Shown here: one piece after another, positions 1 through 7,236 of the stretch
Position numbering within the stretch: the first letter of the stretch is position 1
Layout of the letters: each line of letters starts with the position of its first letter
Assembly (NCBI RefSeq): GCF_007858475.1
Contig: NZ_VIGX01000002.1
Location: 124,001-188,000, forward strand
DNA: 64,000 nt
Origin: Tsukamurella conjunctivitidis
Lineage (GTDB): Bacteria > Actinomycetota > Actinomycetes > Mycobacteriales > Mycobacteriaceae
Direction of reading: 5' to 3'
Program-made: the position numbers and the translations under genes
The notes under the pieces: generated by a model
The model's input: only the letters and a program-made list of their open reading frames with translations
Database searches by the model: none
Told to the model about the DNA's origin: nothing

Positions 1-92
1 TGCGGGGCAGCCCGGCGGGGCCGACGCCGTGCCGCTGTGAAGGCACGGGAAACCGGTGGCGGCCGGACGGTGCGCGCTGCCAGGCTGGGGGC

Positions 93-881
93 GTGGTGAC
101 CGAGGAGCAGGTGGAGGAGTTCGTCCGGGACGGCTTCGTCGCCGTCCGTGGCGCGTTCAGTGAGGCGACGGCTGCCGCGGCGCGCGACGTGCTGTGGGAG
201 GAGCTCGCGTCCTACGGCCTGGACCGGGACGACCCGTCGACCTGGGACCGGCCGGTGATCCGCCTGGGCGAGCACGACGAGGCGCCGTTCCGGGAGGCGG
301 CCGCGTCGCCGCTGCTGGCGGAGGCTGCGGATCGGCTGGCCGGGCCCGGCGGATGGGTGCCGCGGGTGTCGCTGGGTACGTTCCCCGTGCGCTTTCCGTG
401 CGAGGACGGCCCGGGCGACGACGGCTGGCACCTCGATCCGAGCTTCCCCGGCGACCAGCCGGAGGCCTTCCTGCACTGGAGGATCAACGTGCGCAGCAAG
501 GGCCGGGCTCTGCTCATGCTGTTCCTGTTCTCCGACATCGGCGTCGACGACGCCCCGACCCGGCTGCGCGTGGGCTCGCATCGCGCGATGGCGCCGCTGC
601 TGCGGCCCTACGGCGACGAGGGGACGGAGATGGGTGCACTCATCCCGGAGTTCGCGCAGACCGCGCACCTTCCCGAGGCGGTCGCCACCGGCGCGGCCGG
701 CGACGTCTACCTCTGCCACCCGTTCCTCGTGCACGCCTCGCAGGCGCTGCTGCCCGGGCCCGGGCGGGGCGCGCGGTTCCTCGCGCAGCCCGCGCTGCTG
801 GGGCCGCCCGTCGACCTGGACCGCCCGGACGCGGAGCTCACCCCGGTCGCGCGCGCGATCGCGCTGGGCTGCCGCGGGTAA
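93..881 (+). CDS. Phytanoyl-CoA dioxygenase (PhyH) family protein
   Basis: This 262-residue protein looks like an Fe(II)/2-oxoglutarate-dependent oxygenase of the PhyH family, which hydroxylates small or acyl substrates in the cytosol. The iron-binding HxD pair is visible as His113 and Asp115 (WHLDPSF), and distal histidines sit at 209 and 214 (CHPFLVH), where the third ligand of the facial triad is expected. The start is GTG at 93; a second GTG at 96 is possible. The substrate cannot be read from the sequence. It stands alone ahead of hsaB-like with a 127-bp gap, so no shared pathway is implied. Confidence 0.8.
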   Translation: MVTEEQVEEFVRDGFVAVRGAFSEATAAAARDVLWEELASYGLDRDDPSTWDRPVIRLGEHDEAPFREAAASPLLAEAADRLAGPGGWVPRVSLGTFPVRFPCEDGPGDDGWHLDPSFPGDQPEAFLHWRINVRSKGRALLMLFLFSDIGVDDAPTRLRVGSHRAMAPLLRPYGDEGTEMGALIPEFAQTAHLPEAVATGAAGDVYLCHPFLVHASQALLPGPGRGARFLAQPALLGPPVDLDRPDAELTPVARAIALGCRG

Positions 882-1008
882 GGATCACGCCGAGCGCATC
901 GGTGGCGCGGGGCGTCGGCCGTGCGCAGGCTCGGTGCACCCGGCCGCGTGCCGTGCCGGGCGGTGGTGGGGCGCGCACCGTCGGGGACGGCGGGAGTAGG
1001 TTGGCAGC

Positions 1009-1560
1009 ATGACCGAGGCCGGATTCGACCAGCGCACGTTCCGACATGTGATGGGGCAGTTCTGCACCGGCGTCACGATCATCGCCACGTCGGACGTCGA
1101 GGAGAAGCCGGTCGGCTTCGCGTGCCAGTCCTTCGCCGCGCTGTCGCTGGACCCGCCGCTGGTCCTGTTCTGCCCGATGAAGACCTCGCGCACGTGGAAG
1201 CACATCGAGGCGTCCGGGAAGTTCGCCGTCTCGGTGCTGGGGCAGGAGCAGGAGTCGGTGAGCGCCGCCTTCGGTCGCTCGGTGGACGACAAGTTCGACG
1301 GCCTGCGGTGGACCCCGTCGCCGCTCGGCAATCCGACGATCGACGGCTCGCTGACGTGGATGGACTGCACCCTCGAGAACGTGCTCGACGGTGGCGATCA
1401 CCACATCGCGATCGGGCGGGTGCACCACCTGGGCGACGTCGACGACGCGAAGCCGCTGCTGTTCTACCGCGGCGCCTACCTCTCGACGAACCATCCGCAG
1501 CAGCACCCCGCCGCCAGCCTCGAATCGTTCCTCACCTGGGACTCCGGCGCCTGGCTCTGA
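1009..1560 (+). CDS. hsaB: HsaB-like flavin reductase
   Basis: A 183-residue FMN-binding split-barrel reductase. From about residue 6 (TFRHVMGQFCTGVTII) through GFACQSFAALSLDPPLVLF it closely resembles HsaB, the NADH:flavin reductase that supplies reduced flavin to the HsaA monooxygenase in the second step of steroid A/B-ring breakdown in mycobacteria and rhodococci. The GDHHIAIGRV strand and the C-terminal LLFYRGAYL are also family features. No hsaA, hsaC or hsaD gene lies nearby, so it may serve another flavin monooxygenase. ATG 1009 lies 6 nt after TAGGTT at 997-1002, which suggests a leaderless mRNA. Confidence 0.82.
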   Translation: MTEAGFDQRTFRHVMGQFCTGVTIIATSDVEEKPVGFACQSFAALSLDPPLVLFCPMKTSRTWKHIEASGKFAVSVLGQEQESVSAAFGRSVDDKFDGLRWTPSPLGNPTIDGSLTWMDCTLENVLDGGDHHIAIGRVHHLGDVDDAKPLLFYRGAYLSTNHPQQHPAASLESFLTWDSGAWL

Positions 1561-1670
1561 CGGCTCCCGGCCTGAGCCGCGCCGCCTGCCGGTGTGAGGC
1601 GTGTATTGCCATGAGCAGCCATGCGTCACGCGTATGGCCTCGCAGAAGCTGCACACCGAGCTCTACGGCC

Positions 1671-1976
1671 CTACTGTCCGTAGGTGTACCGCAGGTCGGC
1701 GAAGACGAGGGTGCTGACCCGTCGGGCGACGTGGCGGGTGTACTGCGGCCCCGGGAGGGGTTCCGCGGCGTAGAGGACCCACTGCACGTCGGAGCCCCCG
1801 TCGCCGGGCTCGAGGGTGAAGATCACGCGCAGGTCCGGGCGGTCCGGCCATAGCGACGACCATTCGACGCGGGTCGCGTCGTCCAAGGAGAGCACGTGCG
1901 GGGCGACCTCGTCGTCCGTCAGGCGCAGCCAGTGCCGGACGGCGCGCGGACCCGGTGCGGCGAGGTCCCGGCACAC
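1671..1976 (-). CDS. SRPBCC/START-like small protein, start codon uncertain
   Basis: The 101-residue frame resembles short polyketide-cyclase-like (SRPBCC) proteins of related actinobacteria (WSSLWPDRPD, then YTRHVARRVSTLVFADLRY). The only conventional start is GTG 1976, but the frame stays open upstream and reads ARRRRNLPAPPHVV, which looks like the expected first strand of the fold. No ATG, GTG or TTG precedes that segment in frame. An ATC codon sits where the start would be expected. The upstream segment runs through a perfect inverted repeat behind mhuD. Either the gene uses a rare start, begins at GTG 1976, or is decaying. Confidence 0.5.
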   Translation of the reverse strand: MCRDLAAPGPRAVRHWLRLTDDEVAPHVLSLDDATRVEWSSLWPDRPDLRVIFTLEPGDGGSDVQWVLYAAEPLPGPQYTRHVARRVSTLVFADLRYTYGQ

Positions 1977-1983
1977 GACGTGC

Positions 1984-2011
1984 GGCGGCGCCGGAAGGTT
2001 CCGGCGCCGCC
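1984..2011 (-). terminator. Perfect GC-rich inverted repeat behind mhuD
   Basis: Arms of 13 bp (GGCGGCGCCGGAA and TTCCGGCGCCGCC) are perfectly complementary with a 2-nt centre. On the minus strand it lies about 28 nt after the mhuD stop codon. There is no U-tract, so it would be a non-canonical actinobacterial-type terminator. It also codes for the possible N-terminal extension of the next gene, so the terminator role is an inference. Confidence 0.45.
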
Positions 2012-2038
2012 TCGCGATCTCGTGCGCGTCCTGCCGAG

Positions 2039-2374
2039 CTACTGCGCGGCCTTCGCGGCGACGTCGAGGACGACCTCGAACTCGAGCAGGTCGGCGCCGC
2101 TGGCGACGGGCTTGCGCCCCTCGCCGCCGTTGGGGTCGCGCTGACCCGCGTGCGCCTCACGTGCCGGCCCGTCGCGCCAGGCGGCGAAGGACTCCTCCGA
2201 CTCCCACTGGGTGACGACGAAGTAGCGGTCGTCGCCCTTTACGGGGCGTAGGAGCTGGAAGCCGAGGAAGCCGGGCGAGTTCTCCACGGCGTGCGCGCGC
2301 TGCGCGAACCGCTTCTCGAGCTCGGGGCCCGCGCCCTCGGGGACGTGGATGGCATTGATCTTCACTACCGACAT
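2039..2374 (-). CDS. mhuD: MhuD-like haem-degrading monooxygenase
   Basis: A 111-residue ABM-fold protein closely resembling M. tuberculosis MhuD (Rv3592), a dimeric enzyme that binds two haems and opens the ring to mycobilin, releasing iron without CO. The functional residues known for MhuD are at identical positions: Asn7, Trp66 and His75. Segments such as AGPELEKRF and ENSPGFLGFQLLRPVKG are nearly unchanged. A short Gly/Asn-rich insert (about residues 80-88) is absent from the version I remember. ATG 2374 follows TATCGT at 2386-2381 by 6 nt, a leaderless arrangement. No iron-box was recognised upstream. Confidence 0.93.
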   Translation of the reverse strand: MSVVKINAIHVPEGAGPELEKRFAQRAHAVENSPGFLGFQLLRPVKGDDRYFVVTQWESEESFAAWRDGPAREAHAGQRDPNGGEGRKPVASGADLLEFEVVLDVAAKAAQ

Positions 2375-2415
2375 GACCCGACGATACCGCCGCCCGACCG
2401 GGTAGGTTGGGCCGC

Positions 2416-3186
2416 GTGGATGAGTGTGTGGGCCTGAGAGATTGGGGAGGCCGGGACGGGGCTGCTCCGATCGTGCTGCTGCACGGCCTCATGGGCCGTG
2501 GGCGCACCTGGCGCCGCCAGATCCCGTGGCTGCGCCGCTACGGCCGGGTGTTCACCTTCGACGCCGAGTTCCATCGCGGTCCGGGGTTCTCCGTCCCGCC
2601 CGACGACATCACCACCGAGCGCTTCGTCGCCGACGTCGCCGAGATCCTCACCTGCCTCGACCAGGGGCCGGCCGTCCTGATCGGCCATTCCATGGGCGGG
2701 CTGCACGCCTGGTGCACCGCCGCGGAATACCCAGAACTGGTGCGTGCGCTCGTGGTCGAGGACATGTCGCCCGAGTTCACCGGCCAGTCCACCGACACCT
2801 GGGCGCCGTGGTTCGCGAGCTGGCCCGAGCGCTTCGCCTCGCAGGCGGAGTGCGAGGCGCTGTTCGGTCCCGTCGCCGGGCGCTACTTCTACGAGGCCTT
2901 CGACGACGGCGCCCTGCACGGCGAGCTCGACGTCTTCCGCGCCATCGCGGACCACTGGGGGCCGCGCGACCATTGGCCGCAGTGGCGCGCGGTCTCAGTC
3001 CCCACCCTCCTCATCGAGGCCGAGTTCACCGTCGTGCCGACGGGCGTGGGGGAGCGGATGGTGCGCTCGTTCGCGGGCCCGGACCTGCGCTACCTCAAGG
3101 TCGACGGTGCCGGCCACCTCGTCCACGACGACGCCCCCGGCGTGTACCGCGGCGCCGTCGAGGCCTTCCTCTCCGGTCTGGACTGA
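2416..3186 (+). CDS. Alpha/beta hydrolase (Rv3591c-like)
   Basis: A 256-residue alpha/beta-hydrolase. The oxyanion motif VLLHGLMG is near residue 18, the nucleophile elbow is GHSMGG, and the catalytic His is in GAGHLVHDD near the C-terminus, so the triad appears intact. Its place beside mhuD and close to mutY matches the hydrolase Rv3591c of M. tuberculosis. The substrate is unknown. GTG 2416 lies 7 nt after TAGGTT at 2403-2408, so this start was preferred over the upstream TTG at 2407, which overlaps the -10 element. The stop is 2 nt before the nei start, so the two are probably cotranscribed. Confidence 0.8.
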   Translation: MDECVGLRDWGGRDGAAPIVLLHGLMGRGRTWRRQIPWLRRYGRVFTFDAEFHRGPGFSVPPDDITTERFVADVAEILTCLDQGPAVLIGHSMGGLHAWCTAAEYPELVRALVVEDMSPEFTGQSTDTWAPWFASWPERFASQAECEALFGPVAGRYFYEAFDDGALHGELDVFRAIADHWGPRDHWPQWRAVSVPTLLIEAEFTVVPTGVGERMVRSFAGPDLRYLKVDGAGHLVHDDAPGVYRGAVEAFLSGLD

Positions 3187-3188
3187 CG

Positions 3189-4016
3189 GTGCCCGAGGGT
3201 GACACCGTCCACAACCTGGCGGACCGGCTCCGCCCGATCCTCGCCGGGAAGGTACTCACCGCCTGCGACATCCGGGTCCCGCGGTACGCCGCCGTCGACC
3301 TCACGGGCCGCACGGTCGGCGACGTCACCGCCCGCGGCAAGCACCTCCTCATGGCAGTGGAGGGCGCCGTGATCCACAGCCACCTGAAGATGGAGGGGCA
3401 GTGGCACGTGTACCGCCCCGGCGAGCGCTGGCGCAGGCCCGGGCACACGGCCCGCGCGGTGCTCGGCGTCGACGGTGCGCAGGTGGTCGGGTTCTCGCTC
3501 GGCACGCTCGAGGTCCTCAGCCCGGCCGAGGCCGACGCTGCGCTGGCCCGCCTCGGTCCCGACCCGCTCGGCCCGGACTGGGACGCCGACCGGGCTGCGT
3601 CGAACCTCGCGGCCGAGCCGGACCGCCCCGTCGGCCTGGCGCTACTGGACCAGCGGGTGCTGGCCGGCGTGGGCAACGTCTACCGCAACGAGCTCTGCTT
3701 CCTGCGCGGCGTCCATCCCGCGACGCCGGTCGGCGAGTGTGGCGATCCGCGGGACTGGGCCGACGAGGCCGCCCGGCTGCTGCGCGCCAACCTCGGACGG
3801 ACGCGCCGGGTGACGACGGACGTCGACCGGAACGGTCTGCGCGCGCGGGGCGCCGGGAGCGCGGCGCGCGGGCCCGATCATTTCGTGTACGACCGCGTGC
3901 GCCGCCCCTGCCTGCGGTGCGGGACGGCGATCGTCGCGGGTTCCCTCGGCGGTGCGGCCGAGGCCGAGCGGGCGATCTGGTGGTGCCCGCGCTGTCAGGC
4001 CAGAGCGACTAACTAA
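3189..4016 (+). CDS. nei: Fpg/Nei family DNA glycosylase-AP lyase
   Basis: A 275-residue base-excision repair enzyme of the formamidopyrimidine glycosylase/endonuclease VIII family. Removal of the initiator residue exposes Pro2 and Glu3 (PEGD), the catalytic Schiff-base proline and glutamate. The H2TH region is around LLDQRVLAGVGNVYRNELCF. A C-terminal zinc finger has CLRC and CPRC pairs. PEGD rather than PELPE favours the Nei branch, which acts on oxidised pyrimidines. GTG 3189 begins 2 nt after the hydrolase stop, so expression is probably coupled to it. Confidence 0.88.
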   Translation: MPEGDTVHNLADRLRPILAGKVLTACDIRVPRYAAVDLTGRTVGDVTARGKHLLMAVEGAVIHSHLKMEGQWHVYRPGERWRRPGHTARAVLGVDGAQVVGFSLGTLEVLSPAEADAALARLGPDPLGPDWDADRAASNLAAEPDRPVGLALLDQRVLAGVGNVYRNELCFLRGVHPATPVGECGDPRDWADEAARLLRANLGRTRRVTTDVDRNGLRARGAGSAARGPDHFVYDRVRRPCLRCGTAIVAGSLGGAAEAERAIWWCPRCQARATN

Positions 4017-4074
4017 CTAGTTGGTTGACACTCGGCGGAGTTCCGGACTAATCTTCCAACTAACCAGTTAGTTG
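4010..4074 (+). promoter_or_regulatory. Promoter with two TetR-type operators
   Basis: TTGACA (4025-4030) and TAATCT (4049-4054), 18 bp apart, form a strong promoter for the SDR-TetR pair. Two 18-bp dyads flank it with centres 47 bp apart: TAACTAACTAGTTGGTTG (4010-4027, imperfect, touching the -35) and CAACTAACCAGTTAGTTG (4057-4074, perfect 8-bp arms, covering the start point). The only nearby candidate ligand is the TetR gene that ends this operon, which suggests autorepression by occlusion or looping. Confidence 0.82.
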
Positions 4075-4092
4075 AATCTGAGGGAGAACGAG

Positions 4093-5028
4093 ATGTACCA
4101 GGTCGGCGATCAGACGGGCACCACCTTCGTGGTCACCGGTTCGAACAGCGGAACGGGCAAGGAGGCGACGAAGCGCCTCGCGGCCGCGGGCGCGACCGTG
4201 ATCATGGCGGTCCGCACGCCGGAGAAGGGGGAGAGCGCCCGGCGGGAGACCCTCGCGGAGGTACCCGGTGCGGACCTCAGCGTGCGCCGCCTCGACCTCG
4301 CGGACCTGGCCTCCGTGCGCGACTTCGTCGCGGGCATCGAGGCCGACGGCGTCGCGGTCGACGTGCTCGTCAACAACGCGGGTGTCATGGCTCCACCGCG
4401 ACGGTTCGAGACCGCCGACGGCTTCGAGCTGCAGTTCGGCTCGAATTTCCTCGGTCCCTTCGCGCTGACGAATCTGCTGCTGCCCGTTCTGCTTCGATCG
4501 GAGTCGCCCCGCGTCACCACGATGAGCTCCGGCGTCGCGAACTTCGGGAAGATCGACTTCGCCGATCCCCAGTCGACGCGGCGCTATTCGCCGGCGCGCG
4601 CCTACGGCCAGTCCAAGCTCGCCGACCTGCTGTTCGCGAATCACCTGGCCGCCGAGAGTGATCGGCGCGGATGGGGCTTGCTCAGCGACGCCGCACACCC
4701 CGGCTACACGCACACCAACCTGCAGACCGCGGGCGCGAGCCTCGGCGGCAACGGCGTGCAGGAGTCGTCGATCACCCGCTTCGTCGGGCGCTTCCTGCCC
4801 TCGCAGCAGCCCGAGCAGGGCGCCGAGCCCCTGCTCTTCGCGGCCAGCGATCCGCAGGCGCGGAACGGCGAATACTACGGCCCGCAGGGACGATTCGGCC
4901 TCGTCGGCCCCGCGGGAATGTCGAAGAAGAACGCCCGGATGCGGGACGCCGACACCGCGGCGAAGCTGTGGCGCTACGCTGCCGAGGTGACCGGAACCGA
5001 CCTGCCGAGCGATGCCGCCCGCGGCTAG
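4093..5028 (+). CDS. Short-chain dehydrogenase/reductase
   Basis: A 311-residue classical-type SDR. The cofactor motif TGSNSGTG is at 15-22, NNAG at 94-97, catalytic Ser near 145, and Tyr171/Lys175 in YGQSK. The sequence resembles the retinol-dehydrogenase-like SDRs common in actinobacteria, which reduce or oxidise hydrophobic aldehydes or alcohols; the real substrate is unknown. ATG 4093 is preceded by GAGGGAGAA as ribosome binding site, so the TTG at 4072 inside the operator was not chosen. It overlaps the following TetR gene by 17 bp or ends 35 bp before it, depending on the TetR start, and shares its operator-controlled promoter. Confidence 0.85.
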   Translation: MYQVGDQTGTTFVVTGSNSGTGKEATKRLAAAGATVIMAVRTPEKGESARRETLAEVPGADLSVRRLDLADLASVRDFVAGIEADGVAVDVLVNNAGVMAPPRRFETADGFELQFGSNFLGPFALTNLLLPVLLRSESPRVTTMSSGVANFGKIDFADPQSTRRYSPARAYGQSKLADLLFANHLAAESDRRGWGLLSDAAHPGYTHTNLQTAGASLGGNGVQESSITRFVGRFLPSQQPEQGAEPLLFAASDPQARNGEYYGPQGRFGLVGPAGMSKKNARMRDADTAAKLWRYAAEVTGTDLPSDAARG

Positions 5029-5629
5029 GGGGCAGCGGACGCCCTCCGCCACAGGGCAGCGGATGCCCTCCATCAAAGGGCAGCGCGACGCTGCCGCGAC
5101 CCGGGCCCGCCTGCTCGACGCCGCGACCGTCGAGTTCGCCGAGCACGGCCTCGCGGGGGCGCGCGTCGACCGCATCGCGGCGGCCGCGGAGGCCAACAAG
5201 CAGCTGATCTACGCCTACTTCGGGGGCAAGCGCCAGCTCTTCGACGCCGTCATCGAGTTCCGCGTCGCGGACCTCCTCGAAGCGGTGCCGTTCACGGCCG
5301 ACGACCTGCCGGGCTACGCCGTGCGGCTGCGCGCGTTCAACCGCGCGCACCCCGAGCTGATGCGACTCGTCCTGTGGCACACCCTCGAATGCCCCGGCGA
5401 GCTCGTCGAGCTGGAGTTCACCTCCGGCTCGAACGCCAAGAAGGTCGCTGCGCTGCAGGCCGCGCAGGACGCCGGGACGGTCACCGCCGCGACGCCCGCG
5501 CCGACACTGCTCGTCGAGGTTCTCGCACTGGTCCACTGCGACGTGCTGACCGGGGGCAGCGAGGTCGCCGCGGCCGCCCTGGACGACGCGGCGCTCGCCG
5601 CCGCGGTGCGGAAGCTGATCGCGCCGTAG
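5012..5629 (+). CDS. TetR family regulator of the SDR operon
   Basis: A regulator of up to 205 residues. The N-terminal HTH runs through RARLLDAATVEFAEHGLAGARVDRIAAAAEANKQLIYAYFGGKRQLFDAV, with the typical YAYFGGK ending; the ligand domain is divergent. It follows the SDR in the same transcript and is the natural ligand of the two dyads at 4010-4074. The start is uncertain: ATG 5012 lies inside the SDR gene, while ATG 5063 would give 188 residues and drop a repeated tail. The region between these starts is a 24-bp tandem repeat encoding the octads GQRTPSAT and GQRMPSIK. Confidence 0.85.
   Translation: MPPAARGQRTPSATGQRMPSIKGQRDAAATRARLLDAATVEFAEHGLAGARVDRIAAAAEANKQLIYAYFGGKRQLFDAVIEFRVADLLEAVPFTADDLPGYAVRLRAFNRAHPELMRLVLWHTLECPGELVELEFTSGSNAKKVAALQAAQDAGTVTAATPAPTLLVEVLALVHCDVLTGGSEVAAAALDDAALAAAVRKLIAP
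5030..5085 (+). repeat. 24-bp tandem repeat in the TetR N-terminus
   Basis: Units at 5030-5053 and 5054-5077 match at 20 of 24 positions, and a third copy is cut off after 8 bp (5078-5085). Each unit contains GGGCA/TGCCC-like arms that could form a small hairpin. In frame it codes an eight-residue repeat beginning GQR. Confidence 0.85.
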
Positions 5630-5641
5630 GCGGGGTGTACG

Positions 5642-6349
5642 TCAGTCGCGCGGCGGGAGCTCGCAGCCGTCGGGGCCGCACGCCTCGGCGTCGTCGCCGC
5701 CGACCACGGTCAGCGGCTCCTCGCCGCGGGCCCTGGTGAGCGCCTCGGTGAAGACCTCGGCCGGCTGTGCACCGGAGACGGCGTACTTGCCGTCGAAGAC
5801 GAAGAACGGGACGCCGCCGATGCCGATCCGCTTCGCGGTCTCCTCGTCGGCGCGGACGGCGTCCGCGTAGGCGGACGGATCCTCGAGCACCGCGCGGGCC
5901 GCGGCACCGTCGAACCCGGCGGATTCGGCGATCGAGACGAGCCGGTCGCGGCTGCCGAACGCCGGCGCGGCCTCGGCGAAGTTCGCCGCGTAGAGCGCGT
6001 CGAGGAGCGCCTCCTGGCGGCCGAGCTCGAGGGCCCAGTGCAACAGGCGGTGCATGTCGAAGCTGTTGCCGCTGTCGCGGCCTTCCACCTGGTAGGGCAG
6101 GCCGAGCTGCTGCGCCTGCGCGCCCAGGCCGCGCTCGTTGGCGGCGGCCTGCGCCTCGCTGATGCCGTACTTCGCCGCGATCCGCGGGACCACGGGCTCC
6201 GAATCGCCGGCCGTCGGGTCCAGCTCGAACGAGCGGTGGATCACCTCGACCTCGTCGCGCTGCGGGAACGCGGCCAGCGCCTCCTCGAAGCGGGCCTTCC
6301 CGATGTAGCAGAAGGGGCAGTTGATATCGGTCCAGACGTCCACGCGCAT
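5642..6349 (-). CDS. DsbA family (FrnE-like) oxidoreductase
   Basis: A 235-residue cytosolic thioredoxin-fold protein of the DsbA/FrnE type. The redox motif CPFC is at residues 12-15 (DINCPFCYIGKARFEEAL), the cis-Pro loop is in GIGGVPFFVFD, and a helical insertion lies between. There is no signal peptide. A second cysteine pair in CGPDGC near the C-terminus is also known in FrnE proteins, where it takes part in disulfide isomerase activity. It is convergent with the TetR gene, with only 12 bp between stops, and is separated from the SDR behind it by 37 bp. Confidence 0.85.
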   Translation of the reverse strand: MRVDVWTDINCPFCYIGKARFEEALAAFPQRDEVEVIHRSFELDPTAGDSEPVVPRIAAKYGISEAQAAANERGLGAQAQQLGLPYQVEGRDSGNSFDMHRLLHWALELGRQEALLDALYAANFAEAAPAFGSRDRLVSIAESAGFDGAAARAVLEDPSAYADAVRADEETAKRIGIGGVPFFVFDGKYAVSGAQPAEVFTEALTRARGEEPLTVVGGDDAEACGPDGCELPPRD

Positions 6350-6386
6350 GGTGGGTGCAACGCGCGCGGACGTCCGGCGATTCCCG

Positions 6387-7226
6387 TCAGAGCGGGTAGG
6401 AGACGCCCGTCAGCTTCTCGGAGACCGCCCACAGTTCGGCCCACTTGGCCCGGTCCTTGGAGGTCTTGGTGGTGGGGCACTTCCCGACCGGGCCGCGGGA
6501 CTGGAAGAGCTGCGTCGGACCCCACCACGGGTGCGGATCGAGGTCGCGATCGGTGGCGGCCAGGACGAGCGCCTCCGCGGCCTTCTCGGGCGGATTCGAG
6601 AGCAGGCTCACCGCGGGGACGAGCACCTTGTCGAGCGGCGTCTCCGTGCGCGCGAACAGTCCGGTGGGCGAGACGCCGGGATGCACGTAGTACGCCTTCT
6701 TGTGCGACCCGGCGGCCTCGAACCGGCGCTGGAGCTCGCGTGCGAACATCATGTTCGCGAGCTTGCTCTGCCCGTAGGCCTCGGTGCGCAGGTACTTGCG
6801 GTGTTCGTAGTTCGGGTCGTCCATGCGCCAGCGGAAGTTCTGCCGGTGCGCGACCGACGAAACCGCGACGACGCGGTCCGTGATCCGGTCGAGGAGAAGC
6901 CCGGTGAGTGCGAAGTGACCGAGGTGGTTGACGCCGAACTGCATCTCGAAGCCCTGCTTCGTGCGCGTGAGCGGCACGTACATCAGTCCGGCGTTGTTGA
7001 CGAGCACGTCGACCTCGCCCATCCGGTCCGCGAAGCCGCGCACCGAATCCAGGTCGGCGAGGTCGAGCTGCTCGACGGTCACATCGCCATCGATCCCGTC
7101 GGCGATGCGCTGCGCGCCCGCGACATCGCGGCACGCCATCACGACACGGCCGCCGGTGGCGGCGAGGCGGCGCGTCACGACCTCGCCGAGGCCTCCGTTC
7201 GCGCCGGTCACTACATAGGTTGTCAT
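6387..7226 (-). CDS. Short-chain dehydrogenase, retinol-dehydrogenase-like
   Basis: A 279-residue SDR with TGANGGLG at 7-14, NNAG at 77-80, Ser123/124, and Tyr151/Lys155 in YGQSK, all intact. The loop after the active site (HPGVSPTGLF) and overall length match retinol-dehydrogenase-like SDRs. It shares the YGQSKLA active-site segment with the SDR at 4093-5028, so the two may be distant paralogues; no shared substrate can be deduced. ATG 7226 follows TAGGCT at 7239-7234 by 7 nt, a leaderless layout. It runs in the same direction as the MpaB-like gene upstream but has its own promoter. Confidence 0.85.
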   Translation of the reverse strand: MTTYVVTGANGGLGEVVTRRLAATGGRVVMACRDVAGAQRIADGIDGDVTVEQLDLADLDSVRGFADRMGEVDVLVNNAGLMYVPLTRTKQGFEMQFGVNHLGHFALTGLLLDRITDRVVAVSSVAHRQNFRWRMDDPNYEHRKYLRTEAYGQSKLANMMFARELQRRFEAAGSHKKAYYVHPGVSPTGLFARTETPLDKVLVPAVSLLSNPPEKAAEALVLAATDRDLDPHPWWGPTQLFQSRGPVGKCPTTKTSKDRAKWAELWAVSEKLTGVSYPL

Positions 7227-7236
7227 GCGGGCCAGC

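Noticed and set aside
1-40. Short open frame ending in TGA at 38-40, possibly the tail of an upstream gene
   Set aside because: Only 13 codons are visible, and nothing in them identifies a protein or even the frame.
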